DNA of 64,000 bases from Cellvibrionales bacterium (lineage in GTDB: Bacteria > Pseudomonadota > Gammaproteobacteria > Pseudomonadales > UBA7239), in NCBI GenBank assembly GCA_016713115.1, contig JADJPU010000001.1, positions 1,984,001-2,048,000 of the forward strand. The letters run 5' to 3'. The position numbers were made by a program, and so were the translations under genes. Shown piece after piece: positions 37,589 through 50,200 of this stretch. Under the pieces are notes generated by a model that worked only from the letters and a program-made list of their open reading frames with translations, did no database searches and was not told the DNA's origin. Positions within the stretch are counted from its first letter, which is position 1. Each line of letters opens with the position of its first letter.

Positions 37589-38624
37589 TTTCTTTCCATC
37601 GCAGAGAGTGGCGCAGCGTTGTTAAGGCGGCGAAAAAACTGAGGAGTAGTGCGCACGCTAAAGGCCAGTAAAACCATTCGGTGATTGGGCGCAGTGTCTC
37701 TTGTTTACCTGCAACAGGTTCTAGTTGATCTAGCTCGCGGTAAATTTGATCAAGCTGCTCCGTGTTGCGTGCACGGAAATAACGGCCACCGGTTTCTTGC
37801 GCAATATCGGTGAGTGTTTTTTCGTCTAGGTCACTAGATGGGTTGACAGTTTGTATGCCAAAGAATGTTCGGCGTGTCATTTCGTCCGCGCCTATGCCGA
37901 CGGTGTAAATTTTAATTCCCATCGTTTTGGCAATCTCGGTGCCTTGCAGTGGTGATAAGGCGCCTGTGGTATTAGCGCCATCGGTGAGCAAAATCATCAC
38001 ACTGTTTTTTTGTTTTTGATCTTCCAAACGCTTCGCGGAGAGGGCGATGCCATCGCCAATAGCAGTTTGTTCGCCAGCAAAACCCAGCTGAGCCTCCTGT
38101 AGTTGCTGTGCCAAGGTTGTGTGATCAAAAGTGAGCGGTGTTTGTAGATAGGCGCGACTACCGAATAAAACTAGACCGAGCCTATCGCCGGTGCGGCGTT
38201 GTGCAAAATCGCCCACCACTTTTTTTATGGCATCAATGCGCTGCGCGGGTTCGCCGTCCAGTTGCATATCTTCTGCTTGCATGCTGGGAGAAATATCAAC
38301 CACCAACAACAGATTACGGCCCGAAGTAGGAATGCTGACGGGTTCGCCTATCCACTGTGGGCGTGTGACAGAAAACACTAACAGTAGCCATATCAGCCAC
38401 AACCACCACGGTGCCGCTTCTGTTTGTTTCAGTGTGCTGCTTTTTTCTTTTGGCGCATTGAGTAGGGTGTCGATTGCGGGAAAAAAAAGTGCAGTGTGTT
38501 GTTGTGATTCGCTCGGTTTTACTAAGTGTCGCACTAAAAAAGGCAGCGGCAGCAAGCACAGCAGCCACGGCCAGTGCAGGGAAAATGTGTTGTTGTGGAA
38601 AAAAGACAGCCATTCAGCCAGCAT
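37572..38624 (-). CDS. BatA-type VWA-domain membrane protein
   Basis: 350 residues. Two membrane helices near the N-terminus, a VWA domain (about 95-280) with the metal-ion-dependent adhesion site DISPSMQ and LLTDGANTTG, and a C-terminal helix (about 315-335). Typical of the aerotolerance-type BatA protein that works with BatB, BatD and a MoxR AAA+ ATPase at the inner membrane. One base separates it from the DUF4381 stop. Confidence 0.9.
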   Translation of the reverse strand: MLAEWLSFFHNNTFSLHWPWLLCLLPLPFLVRHLVKPSESQQHTALFFPAIDTLLNAPKEKSSTLKQTEAAPWWLWLIWLLLVFSVTRPQWIGEPVSIPTSGRNLLLVVDISPSMQAEDMQLDGEPAQRIDAIKKVVGDFAQRRTGDRLGLVLFGSRAYLQTPLTFDHTTLAQQLQEAQLGFAGEQTAIGDGIALSAKRLEDQKQKNSVMILLTDGANTTGALSPLQGTEIAKTMGIKIYTVGIGADEMTRRTFFGIQTVNPSSDLDEKTLTDIAQETGGRYFRARNTEQLDQIYRELDQLEPVAGKQETLRPITEWFYWPLACALLLSFFAALTTLRHSLRWKENDYAA

Positions 38625-38625
38625 G

Positions 38626-39132
38626 TTATCGCTCCACGGCCGGCAAAGTTTTTAGCCATGCTTTTGACTGTGTAATCAGTGCTTGCATGGCAGACGCAGA
38701 GGGTGGCGTGCCGCTGTAGAGATTATTGCTGAGCAGTTCACAGCTGGTGTCATCCAGCGCTGGCAGCACATTTTTTTTGCGTGAATTTTTTTTATGTTCA
38801 CTGAGAGAAAGCTGCATCAGGCTTTCCCAGTTTTGCGTGCCTGCACGCTCACGCCCCCAAGCGCACACGGCGGCTCGGCGCAAAATTTCTGCTATTTCTT
38901 GCAGTTGTTGCGTTTCTGATAGTGCATGTGTGGCATCAATCAATTGTGCGGCTTCGCGTTGATAGGCGGTGTTGCGAAAGTGAATCCGGCGTTTCCAGAA
39001 AAAAATCAATAAGCCAACGATGCTTAGCAAGAGCAGAGTTGCCAGAATCCACCAGCCAGGTGCGAGTGGCCACCAAGTGATTGGCTCTGGGGCTATCAAT
39101 GGTTTTAGATCAGCCAGTGCATCAGCGTTCAT
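38626..39132 (-). CDS. DUF4381 membrane protein of the Bat/MoxR operon
   Basis: 168 residues from the ATG at 39132. An upstream start at 39210 would overlap the DUF58 gene more deeply. Short N-terminus with the family pattern IAPEPITWWPLAPGWWIL leading into a membrane helix (about 30-48), then a helical cytoplasmic part. DUF4381 is found almost only in MoxR-DUF58-VWA operons and its function is unknown. It overlaps the end of the DUF58 gene by 11 nt. Confidence 0.85.
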   Translation of the reverse strand: MNADALADLKPLIAPEPITWWPLAPGWWILATLLLLSIVGLLIFFWKRRIHFRNTAYQREAAQLIDATHALSETQQLQEIAEILRRAAVCAWGRERAGTQNWESLMQLSLSEHKKNSRKKNVLPALDDTSCELLSNNLYSGTPPSASAMQALITQSKAWLKTLPAVER

Positions 39133-40120
39133 CAGTAGCACCGGCTTGTTTTCCAGCGGTAAAAAACTGCCGCAGTGAAGAAAAAATACCAGCATCCGTT
39201 TGCAGCGCAAGCAGGGGTATTTTCAATGTGCGCATGGCTGCAGCTACCGTTTGGTAATGATGTTGGCGCTGCTGTTGATAGTGAGCGAGCCGTTGTGTGT
39301 CTTGTGTATCCAGCGCAATTGTTTGATTGCCAGAGCGAAGGTTCACCAAGCCAATCGCGGGCAATTGTTTTTCTAAAATATCGTGAATGTGGATAGCAAA
39401 ACACTGACTGTGGCGCACGACAGGGTGCAACGCTTGTTGGCACTGAGTGTTCCAATCGTGAAAATCACTGAGCATGATGACGCAAGTGCCTGGCCGCACG
39501 AGTACGCGCAGTTGTTGCATGGCTTGTTGCCACGGTGTCGATACGGAGCTTGGTGTGTTGCTTGCGTGTTGCTCATCCAGTGCAATGATTTGTCGGAACA
39601 GTTGCAACAAGGTATGGCGGCTGCGCTGCGGTTTAATATCCATAACGCCGTTGTCGCTGATCAGTAGCGCGCCGATGCGATCGCCAGATGCCACGGCTGC
39701 CCACGCGAGCAATGCCGCCGCATTAGCAGCCAAAACCGATTTGAAGCAGCGGCGTGAGCCGAAGTACATGCCGCTGCGCAGATCAATTACCAACAAAACA
39801 GGGCGTTCTTTTTCTTCGTGAAAAATTTTGGTGTGCATTTTTCCGGTGCGCGCTGTCACGCGCCAGTCCACAGAGCGCACATCGTCGCCTGCTTGGTACA
39901 GTCGCACCTCATCAAAATCAATGCCGCGCCCACGCAGCGTTGAGCGCTGGGTGCCAGAAAGTTGCGAACTATTGCTGCGGCTTTCCAGAGGAATATACGC
40001 GGCGGCCAATTGCCAGCGCAGTAAATTATGCAAGACGATGCGTGTGCCGCGAGGCTCCAGTGCGCTCAACGCTGTTTTGTTCTGCACTGCGTTTGTTTGT
40101 GTAGTGGAATTGGGTTTCAT
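39122..40120 (-). CDS. DUF58 domain protein of the MoxR/Bat operon
   Basis: 332 residues, soluble. Core signature GRGIDFDEVRLYQAGDDVRSVDWRVTART (read in parts) followed by a VWA-like fold starting LLVIDLRSGM. DUF58 proteins sit next to MoxR ATPases and are thought to be chaperone partners for the VWA proteins. The ATG is 5 nt downstream of the moxR stop. Confidence 0.92.
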   Translation of the reverse strand: MKPNSTTQTNAVQNKTALSALEPRGTRIVLHNLLRWQLAAAYIPLESRSNSSQLSGTQRSTLRGRGIDFDEVRLYQAGDDVRSVDWRVTARTGKMHTKIFHEEKERPVLLVIDLRSGMYFGSRRCFKSVLAANAAALLAWAAVASGDRIGALLISDNGVMDIKPQRSRHTLLQLFRQIIALDEQHASNTPSSVSTPWQQAMQQLRVLVRPGTCVIMLSDFHDWNTQCQQALHPVVRHSQCFAIHIHDILEKQLPAIGLVNLRSGNQTIALDTQDTQRLAHYQQQRQHHYQTVAAAMRTLKIPLLALQTDAGIFSSLRQFFTAGKQAGATDER

Positions 40121-40125
40121 GCGGA

Positions 40126-41138
40126 TTAAACAACAGGCACCAAGGCCAGCAGACGCTGAATCAAACTGTCTACGCTGTGGCCTTCCGCTTCTGCTTCAAA
40201 ACTGGGAATGATGCGGTGGCGTAATACATCGGGCGCGAGTGCTTTTACATCCTCTGGCGTCACAAAATCGCGCCCCGCTAACCAAGCGCGTGCACGCGCG
40301 CAGCGATCCAGTGCAATCGTGGCGCGCGGGCTGGCGCCGTATTCAATTAAGCGCGCTAGTGAAGCGTCATATTTTTCTGGCGTGCGCGTGGCGAGCACAA
40401 GCTGCACAAGATATTCTTCCACGCTGTCTGCCATGTGAATATTGAGTGCCGCTTTGCGTGCAATCAGTAAATCGGCTTCGTTGAGCGGTGTTGGCGCGGC
40501 GTGGTCGCTACTTTGTTTGGCTTCGCTGCGCGCCAATTGCAAAATGGATTTTTCTGTTTCTGCATTCGGGTAATGCACATTCACCTGCATTAAAAAACGA
40601 TCCAACTGTGCTTCTGGCAGCGGGTAAGTACCTTCTTGCTCGATGGGGTTTTGTGTTGCCATCACCAAAAAACTGGCGGCAGTGCATACGTTTGGTTGCC
40701 CACACTCACTTGCCGTTCTGCCATCGCTTCCAGCAGCGCTGCTTGCACTTTGGCTGGTGCGCGATTGATTTCATCGGCCAATACTAAATTGTGAAAAATC
40801 GGGCCGTTGCGAAATTCAAAGCGCGCTTCTTCGGGGCGGTAAATGTCGCTACCGGTGATGTCGGAGGGCAATAAATCAGGTGTGAATTGAATGCGTTGAA
40901 ATGTGCCGCTCAGCACGCTGGTCAATTCACGGATGGCCTTGGTTTTTGCCAAGCCTGGCGCGCCTTCTACTAACAGGTGGCCGTCGGCGAGCAGGGCGAT
41001 CATCAAGCGCTCAACCAGTGCCGTTTGGCCGAGGATGCGCGTCTCCAGCCACTGCCGGTGTGCGATGAAGTGCTGTTGCAGGGTTGTGGGATCAGTCATG
41101 GGCTTCTCAAAATGAGGTTGAGTGTGTGGCAAAGACAT
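40126..41138 (-). CDS. MoxR-family AAA+ ATPase, frameshifted
   Basis: The two halves join at a six-A run (40667-40672, plus strand). One more A gives PPVFLVMATQNPIEQEG and a 337-residue protein, the usual MoxR size. Visible: Walker A EGAPGLAKT, Walker B VLADEINRAP, sensor ATQNP and the MoxR block TYPLPEAQLDRFL. The start at 41138 has GGGAGAG six bases upstream; a second ATG at 41099 is possible. It is the first gene of an eight-gene minus-strand run (moxR to the MscS-like channel) and is thought to remodel VWA partners. Confidence 0.9.
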
Positions 41139-41216
41139 AGAGGTCTCTCCCGAGTTCCCGTTTCTGTTGCGTGACACGGAAAACAAACGGTTGATTTTGC
41201 GGAATGTGCGGTTGTT

Positions 41217-41229
41217 GGGGGGGGGGGGG
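41217..41229. repeat. 13-G homopolymer in the moxR / giant-protein intergenic region
   Basis: Thirteen consecutive G (plus strand) lie 52 bp before the giant-protein ATG and 78 bp before the divergent moxR ATG. It is the longest homopolymer I noticed in the window. Tract length is uncertain given the indels seen elsewhere in this sequence. Confidence 0.85.
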
Positions 41230-41281
41230 AGATGTGAGACAATGATCACACTTTGTTTGTGTCACTGTTGGAGTTCTTTTT

Positions 41282-44200
41282 ATGAGAAACCATTTGAAGC
41301 GCGTATCGTGGGTACAGCACACTTTATTCGCCACCCTGTTGTCTTTATTTTCTGGGCATCTATGGGCAGAAGGCAGTGCGCAGTTGGGCACATCCTCCGG
41401 CTTTAGAACATCAACAGTGGCTTATGTGGATATTGTGAATTCTTCGGTCGAGCGCATTCGTTGGCAAACTACACAGGCTAATACACAGCGCTTAAGAATT
41501 TACCGACCAGATGGTACGGTTTTTAATAACGCACTGGCTAAAAACACCACATCAGCCGCTTTGGATGGTGGTAATGGTAAGTACAGAGTGGAGCTTAGAG
41601 ACAGCAATCCAGCCAATGGCGTGACATGGGACATTGCTGTGGTTGACGCAGGTGGCACAGTGCAGCCCGGCGGTCGCCTTAACTCCATTCAGTGGAATTT
41701 TAATACCGGAAGTTATGGTAGTGCGACGGCGCTTGATAGTTCGTTCTATACACTGGTGCCAACGGGCCCTACCACTAACGCCACTGTGGAGTTGAAATTA
41801 GACGGTTTTCAGGGATTTGATTACTCCATTTACGCCAATAAAACGGGTGTCAACGGTGCCAATGCTGGCAAAAGCGTGCCTACATCGGGCAACACAGTTA
41901 CTCCGCAATATTCCATCTATCTGTCTGTTCCTCAGTTATCTACTTTTAGCTCACTAACGCCAACTGTATCAACGCCCACTTTTACACCCACTACACCCAA
42001 CTGCAACAGTGGTTCAGCTACCGTGGGTGGAGGCAATGCCGGTGACTTCACTTTTACAACAGATATTGAGGGTACTTACGGGCTTATCTGTGACTTGAAC
42101 GGAGACAGCATTTTTGATGAAACCAGTAATCAAGACCTATATTTAACAGGCAGTGCTACTGCTGGCAGCAATACCATTACTTGGGATGGTAAAGACGAGA
42201 GTGGCAATGATGTGTCTACCGGCAACTACCAATGCAAAGTCAGGGTTGCGGTGGGGGAATCGCATTATCCTTTCCGAGATGTAGAAACCACTTACCAAGG
42301 TTTGCGCCTGTTCCAAGTAAACAGTGATCTCAGCCGCACCGCGCTGAACATGTATTGGGACGATAACTTGGTGCAGGCCAATGAAGCCAGCATGCCGGCA
42401 GGTGACGCAGGCAGCGGTGTGGGTACCATGCCGAATGGTCAAGTGTCGCTAGCAACATCGGGTGCAAGTGGCATCAATTCCGGCAACTACAGTGATCCAT
42501 TTGCAGCCAATACCAATGCGCGCGCTTGGGGGAATTACAACGGCAGCGGCTTGAGTAAAGGTAATGATGCCTTTTTGGATACCTATACCTTTACCAGTGG
42601 TATGACCAGCGGCACGGTGACACTCTCGGTAATCAATTCAACTGCTGATGCCGATAGCGATGGACTGACTGATCTGGCTGAGATCTGTACACATGGCACG
42701 GATCCTAACGATAACGATACCGATAATGACGGCCTGACAGACGGCTCTGAAATCAACACGCATGGCACAGACCCTAATGATCCTGATACGGATGGTGACG
42801 GTTTGACCGATGGCTATGAAGTCAATACCAGCCTGACAAACCCACTGTTGAAAGATACGGATGGCGATGGCATAGATGACGGTAACGGTGTAACGACCAA
42901 TGTTGTGTTGGATAACTGCGCGCTAATAGCCAACCCCACCCAGTCTGATATTGACGGCGATGGTTTGGGTGACGCTTGTGACAGCGATATGGATGGCGAT
43001 GGCGTGCCGAACGGCACCGACAACTGTCCGTCTGTGCCGAACCCGGCTCAGACAGATACGGATTCTGATGGCGTAGGTGACGCGTGTGATTTTACGCCGC
43101 AAACCATCACGGTAACGACACCGGCACCAGGCAGTGCAGAGAGTATGGTGATACTTTCCCTGTGGCCGCCACAGCGAGCTCTGGCTTGCCTGTTAGCATC
43201 ACAGCCAGCGGCATCTGCTCTGGTTCAGGTACCGGCAGCGCAACTATCACTATGACCAGCAGTACCGGCACCTGTACCGTGACCTATAACCAAGCAGGAG
43301 ACGGCACTTACGCGGCAGCGCCACAGGTGACTTCATCCACCACGGCCACGAAAGCGTCACAAACCATCACCGTGACCACGCCAGCGCCAGCCACGGCTGA
43401 CTTTGGCGACACCTTCACCGTGGCGGCGACCTCTAGCTCGGGCGATCCAGTGGTGGTGACCACCACAGGTGGCTGTAGCAATGTGGGTAACGATGTGACG
43501 ATCACCAGCAGCAGCGTGCCTTGCGTGGTGCATTACAACCAAGCGGGCAATGGCAACTATGACCCTGCGCCAGAAGTGACCAACACCAGCACTACCGGCA
43601 AAGCATCACAAACCATCACGGTGACCACGCCAGCGCCAGCCACGGCTGACTTTGGCGATACCTTTACCGTGGCGGCGACCTCCAGCTCAGGTGATGCGGT
43701 AGTGGTGACCACCACCGGTGGCTGTACGAATGTCGGCAACGATGTGACGATCACCAGCAGCAGCGTGCCTTGCGTGGTGCATTACAACCAAGCGGGCAAT
43801 GGCAACTATGACCCTGCGCCAGAAGTGACCAACACCAGCACTACCGGCAAAGCATCACAAACCATCACGGTGACCACGCCAGCGCCAGCCACAGCTGACT
43901 TTGGCGATACCTTTACCGTGGCGGCGACCTCCAGCTCTGGCGATGCGGTAGTGGTGACCACCACCGGTGGCTGTACGAATGTCGGCAACGATGTGACGAT
44001 CACCAGCAGCAGCGTGCCTTGCGTGGTGCATTACAACTGCCAGCCAGCACCAACTACGATGCGGCACCGGAAGTGACCGATACCAGCACCACCGGCAAAG
44101 CGTCACAAACCATCACGGTAACCACGCCAGCGCCAGCGACCGCGGATTTTGGCGATGTGTTCACTGTGGCAGCTACTTCCAGCTCCGGCGATGCGGTAGT

Positions 44201-47200
44201 GGTGACCACCACCGGTGGCTGTACGAATGTCGGCAACGATGTGACGATCACCAGCAGCAGCGTGCCTTGCGTGGTGCATTACAACCTGCCAGGCAGCACC
44301 AACTACGATCCCGCGCCAGAAGTGACCAATACCAGCACCACCGGCAAAGCGTCACAAACCATCACGGTAACCACGCCCGCGCCAGCGACCGCGGATTTTG
44401 GCGATGTGTTCACTGTGGCAGCTACTTCCAGCTCCGGCGATGCGGTAGTGGTGACCACCACCGGTGGCTGTACGAATGTCGGCAACGATGTGACGATCAC
44501 CAGCAGCAGCGTGCCTTGCGTGGTGCATTACAACGCGCCAGCCAGCACCAACTACGATGCCGCACCGGAAGTGACCAATACCAGCACCACCGGCAAAGCG
44601 TCACAAACCATCACGGTAACCACGCCCGCGCCAGCGACCGCGGATTTTGGCGATACCTTCACCGTGGCGGCGACCTCTAGCTCCGGGCGATGCAGTAGTG
44701 GTGACCACCACGGGTGGCTGTAGCAATGTAGGCAACGATGTGACGATCACCAGCAGCAGCGTGCCTTGCGTGGTGCATTACAACGTGCCAGCCAGCACCA
44801 ACTACGATGCGGCACCGGAAGTGACCGATACCAGCACCACCGGCAAAGCGTCACAAACCATCACGGTGACCACGCCCGCGCCAGCGACCGCGGATTTTGG
44901 CGATACCTTCACCGTCGCGGCAACCTCCAGTTCAGGTGATGCGGTAGTGGTGACCACCACCGGTGGCTGTACGAATGTCGGCAACGATGTGACGATCACC
45001 AGCAGCAGCGTGCCTTGCGTGGTGCATTACAACGTGCCAGCCAGCACCAACTACGATGCGGCACCGGAAGTGACCGATACCAGCACCACCGGCAAAGCGT
45101 CACAAACCATCACGGTGACCACGCCCGCGCCAGCCACGGCTGACTTTGGCGACACCTTCACCGTGGCGGCGAACTCCAGTTCGGGCGATCCAGTGGTGGT
45201 GACCACCACGGGTGGCTGTAGCAATGTAGGCAACGATGTGACGATCACCAGCAGCAGCGTGCCTTGCGTGGTGCATTACAACGTGCCAGCCAGCACCAAC
45301 TACGATGCGGCACCGGAAGTGACCGATACCAGCACCACCGGCAAAGCGTCACAAACCATCACGGTGACCACGCCCGCGCCAGCGACCGCGGATTTTGGCG
45401 ATACCTTCACCGTCGCGGCAACCTCCAGTTCAGGTGATGCGGTAGTGGTGACCACCACCGGTGGCTGTACGAATGTCGGCAACGATGTGACGATCACCAG
45501 CAGCAGCGTGCCTTGCGTGGTGCATTACAACGTGCCAGCCAGCACCAACTACGATGCGGCACCGGAAGTGACCGATACCAGCACCACCGGCAAAGCGTCA
45601 CAAACCATCACGGTGACCACGCCCGCGCCAGCCACGGCTGACTTTGGCGACACCTTCACCGTCGCGGCGACCTCTAGCTCGGGCGATCCAGTGGTGGTGA
45701 CCACCGCGGTGGCTGTAGCAATGTAGGCAACGATGTGACGATCACCAGCAGCAGCGTGCCTTGCGTGGTGCATTACAACGTGCCAGCCAGCACCAACTAC
45801 GATGCCGCACCGGAAGTGACCGATACCAGCACCACCGGCAAAGCGTCACAAACCATCACGGTGACCACGTCAGCGCCAGCGAATGCGGATTTTGGCGATA
45901 CCTTCACCGTCGCGGCAACCTCCAGTTCAGGTGATGCGGTAGTGGTGACCACCACCGGTGGCTGTACGAATGTCGGCAACGATGTGACGATCACCAGCAG
46001 CAGCGTGCCTTGCGTGGTGCATTACAACGTGCCGGCCAGCACCAACTACGATGCGGCACCGGAAGTGACCGATACCAGCACCACCGGCAAAGCGTCACAA
46101 ACCATCACGGTGACCACGCCAGCGCCAGCGACCGCGGATTTTGGCGATACCTTCACCGTGGCGGCGACCTCTAGCTCGGGCGATCCAGTGGTGGTGACCA
46201 CCACGGGTGGCTGTAGCAATGTAGGCAACGATGTGACGATCACCAGCAGCAGCGTGCCTTGCGTGGTGCATTACAACGTGCCAGCCAGCACCAACTACGA
46301 TGCCGCACCGGAAGTGACCGATACCAGCACCACCGGCAAAGCGTCACAAACCATCACGGTGACCACGTCAGCGCCAGCGAATGCGGATTTTGGCGATACC
46401 TTCACCGTCGCGGCAACCTCCAGTTCAGGTGATGCGGTAGTGGTGACCACCACCGGTGGCTGTACGAATGTCGGCAACGATGTGACGATCACCAGCAGCA
46501 GCGTGCCTTGCGTGGTGCATTACAACGTGCCGGCCAGCACCAACTACGATGCGGCACCGGAAGTGACCGATACCAGCACCACCGGCAAAGCGTCACAAAC
46601 CATCACGGTGACCACGCCAGCGCCAGCGACCGCGGATTTTGGCGATACCTTCACCGTGGCGGCGACCTCTAGCTCGGGCGATCCAGTGGTGGTGACCACC
46701 ACGGGTGGCTGTAGCAATGTAGGCAACGATGTGACGATCACCAGCAGCAGCGTGCCTTGCGTGGTGCATTACAACGTGCCAGCCAGCACCAACTACGATG
46801 CGGCACCGGAAGTGACCGATACCAGCACCACCGGCAAAGCGTCACAAACCATCACGGTGACCACGCCCGCGCCAGCGACCGCGGATTTTGGCGATACCTT
46901 CACCGTCGCGGCAACCTCCAGTTCAGGTGATGCGGTAGTGGTGACCACCACCGGTGGCTGTACGAATGTCGGCAACGATGTGACGATCACCAGCAGCAGC
47001 GTGCCTTGCGTGGTGCATTACAACGTGCCAGCCAGCACCAACTACGATGCGGCACCGGAAGTGACCGATACCAGCACCACCGGCAAAGCGTCACAAACCA
47101 TCACGGTGACCACGTCAGCGCCAGCGAATGCGGATTTTGGCGATACCTTCACCGTCGCGGCAACCTCCAGTTCAGGTGATGCGGTAGTGGTGACCACCAC

Positions 47201-50200
47201 CGGTGGCTGTACGAATGTCGGCAACGATGTGACGATCACCAGCAGCAGCGTGCCTTGCGTGGTGCATTACAACGTGCCGGCCAGCACCAACTACGATGCG
47301 GCACCGGAAGTGACCGATACCAGCACCACCGGCAAAGCGTCACAAACCATCACGGTGACCACGCCAGCGCCAGCGACCGCGGATTTTGGCGATACCTTCA
47401 CCGTGGCGGCGACCTCTAGCTCAGGCGATCCAGTGGTGGTGACCACCACGGGCGGCTGTAGCAATGTCGGCAACACGGTGACGATCACCAGCAGCAGCGT
47501 GCCTTGCGTGGTGCATTACAACGTGCCAGCCAGCACCAACTACGATGCCGCACCGGAAGTGACCGATACCAGCACCACCGGCAAAGCGTCACAAACCATC
47601 ACGGTGACCACGTCAGCGCCAGCGAATGCGGATTTTGGCGATACCTTCACCGTCGCGGCAACCTCCAGTTCAGGTGATGCGGTAGTGGTGACCACCACCG
47701 GTGGCTGTACGAATGTCGGCAACGATGTGACGATCACCAGCAGCAGCGTGCCTTGCGTGGTGCATTACAACGTGCCGGCCAGCACCAACTACGATGCGGC
47801 ACCGGAAGTGACCGATACCAGCACCACCGGCAAAGCGTCACAAACCATCACGGTGACCACGCCAGCGCCAGCGACCGCGGATTTTGGCGATACCTTCACC
47901 GTGGCGGCGACCTCTAGCTCGGGCGATCCAGTGGTGGTGACCACCACGGGTGGCTGTAGCAATGTAGGCAACGATGTGACGATCACCAGCAGCAGCGTGC
48001 CTTGCGTGGTGCATTACAACGTGCCAGCCAGCACCAACTACGATGCGGCACCGGAAGTGACCGATACCAGCACCACCGGCAAAGCGTCACAAACCATCAC
48101 GGTGACCACGCCCGCGCCAGCGACCGCGGATTTTGGCGATACCTTCACCGTCGCGGCAACCTCCAGTTCAGGTGATGCGGTAGTGGTGACCACCACCGGT
48201 GGCTGTACGAATGTCGGCAACGATGTGACGATCACCAGCAGCAGCGTGCCTTGCGTGGTGCATTACAACGTGCCAGCCAGCACCAACTACGATGCGGCAC
48301 CGGAAGTGACCGATACCAGCACCACCGGCAAAGCGTCACAAACCATCACGGTGACCACGCCCGCGCCAGCCACGGCTGACTTTGGCGACACCTTCACCGT
48401 CGCGGCGACCTCTAGCTCGGGCGATCCAGTGGTGGTGACCACCACGGGTGGCTGTAGCAATGTAGGCAACGATGTGACGATCACCAGCAGCAGCGTGCCT
48501 TGCGTGGTGCATTACAACGTGCCAGCCAGCACCAACTACGATGCCGCACCGGAAGTGACCGACACCAGTACCACCAGTCCAGCGTCTCAAACCATCACGG
48601 TGACCACGTCAGCGCCAGCGAATGCGGATTTTGGCGATACCTTCACCGCCGAGGCGACCTCCAGTTCAGGCTTGCCAGTAGCAATCACGGTTAGCGGAAA
48701 CTGCTCAGGCTCGGGTGTAGGCACTGCGATCATTACTGTGACAGGTGGTACGGGTTCATGTACCGTAATGTACGATCAAGCTGGAGATGCTGATTACGAT
48801 GCAGCGCCTCAGGTAACTGAAGTGGCAGCCATCACACCTGATGGTGATCTTGATGGCATTCCTGATGTTACAGATAACTGTCCTGCGGATGCTAATGCTG
48901 ATCAGCTTGATACAGACGGTGACAACATTGGTGATGTTTGTGATACCGACATTGATGGCGACGGCATCATCAACACTTCTGATAACTGTCCTCTGGTTAG
49001 TAATAGTGATCAGTTGAATACTGATGGTGACAGCATGGGTGATGCATGTGACACGGATCGCGATGGCGATGGCATCCTCAACACAGCCGATAACTGCCCA
49101 CTGATCAGCAATGCAGATCAGGCAAATATCGATGGTGACAGCATGGGTGATGTCTGTGATGCGGATATGGATGGTGACGGCATCGACAATACGGCCGATA
49201 ACTGCCCTGTAAATCCCAACGCGGATCAGGTCGATACCGATACAGATGGTATTGGTGATGTGTGCGACCCTGATGCCTTCGATCCAGATCCAGGTGTGCT
49301 GTTCCGCAAATGGGGTGGTGAAGTGAAAAAAGATCGCTTCGGTGTCTCTGTTGCTAATGCAGGTGATGTCAACGGCGACGGCATTAATGATGTCGTGGTT
49401 GGCGCTTATTTGTGGGATAAAGTGGTGCCAAAACTAGATAAGAATGGCAATCCGATTCTCAACAAAAAAGGCGTGGTTAAAACCAAGAAACTTAAGGATG
49501 TTGGTCGCGTTTATGTTTATTCCGGCAGAGATGCTACTGAGCTTTTCTCGCTGCCTTCTGAACAGATAACAGGAGGCAACAAAGGCGATTGGTTTGGTTA
49601 CAGTGTTGCGGGCGCAGACATCGACAACGATGGTTTCTCTGACATTATCGTGGGTGCGCCGCGTTGGGATGTACCAAAATCAGGTACGCAAAAAGCTGTG
49701 AGAGATGCCGGCAGAGTTTATGTATTCTCTGGTCAAACGGGTCGCCTAATGGATGCGGTTTCTATTAAGGGAACAGCAGCGGGTGATAACCTGGGCTTCT
49801 CTGTAGCGCGTGCAGGTTTGGTGAATGCTGATACGAATGCAGATGTAATCGTTGGTATCCCGCGAGCAGACATCGTGTCCAGCACCGATGGCAAATTGTT
49901 GAGGGATGCAGGTAGGGCGCTGGTATGTTCAGGCGCGAGCCTTGTTGCTGGCACCGCCTGTGATACCTCAACGGCGCTCTTCAAAGTGGATGGCAATACA
50001 GCGGGTGATCGCTTAGGTCTTGCGGTGGCAGGAGCGGGTGATGTGGATGGCGATGGCCGTGACGATGTAGTGATTGGTCTGCCAAAAGATGATCCATCAT
50101 CCGACAAAAAGGATGCGGGCGCGGCAGTCATTTATTCCGGTGCTACAGGTACGGAGTGGGCACGGTTGAATGGCGAAGCGAAAGGCGACTGGTTTGGCTA

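Noticed and set aside
43308..48484. A ladder of about 20 antisense reading frames of 65 codons, one per 249-bp repeat
   Set aside because: They recur only because the sense repeat is periodic; each is the mirror of the same Ig-repeat segment, with no ribosome site or independent conservation.
43100..48830. Regularly spaced repeats that might suggest a CRISPR array
   Set aside because: The unit is 249 bp, fully coding, without variable spacers, and lies inside a secreted-protein gene.
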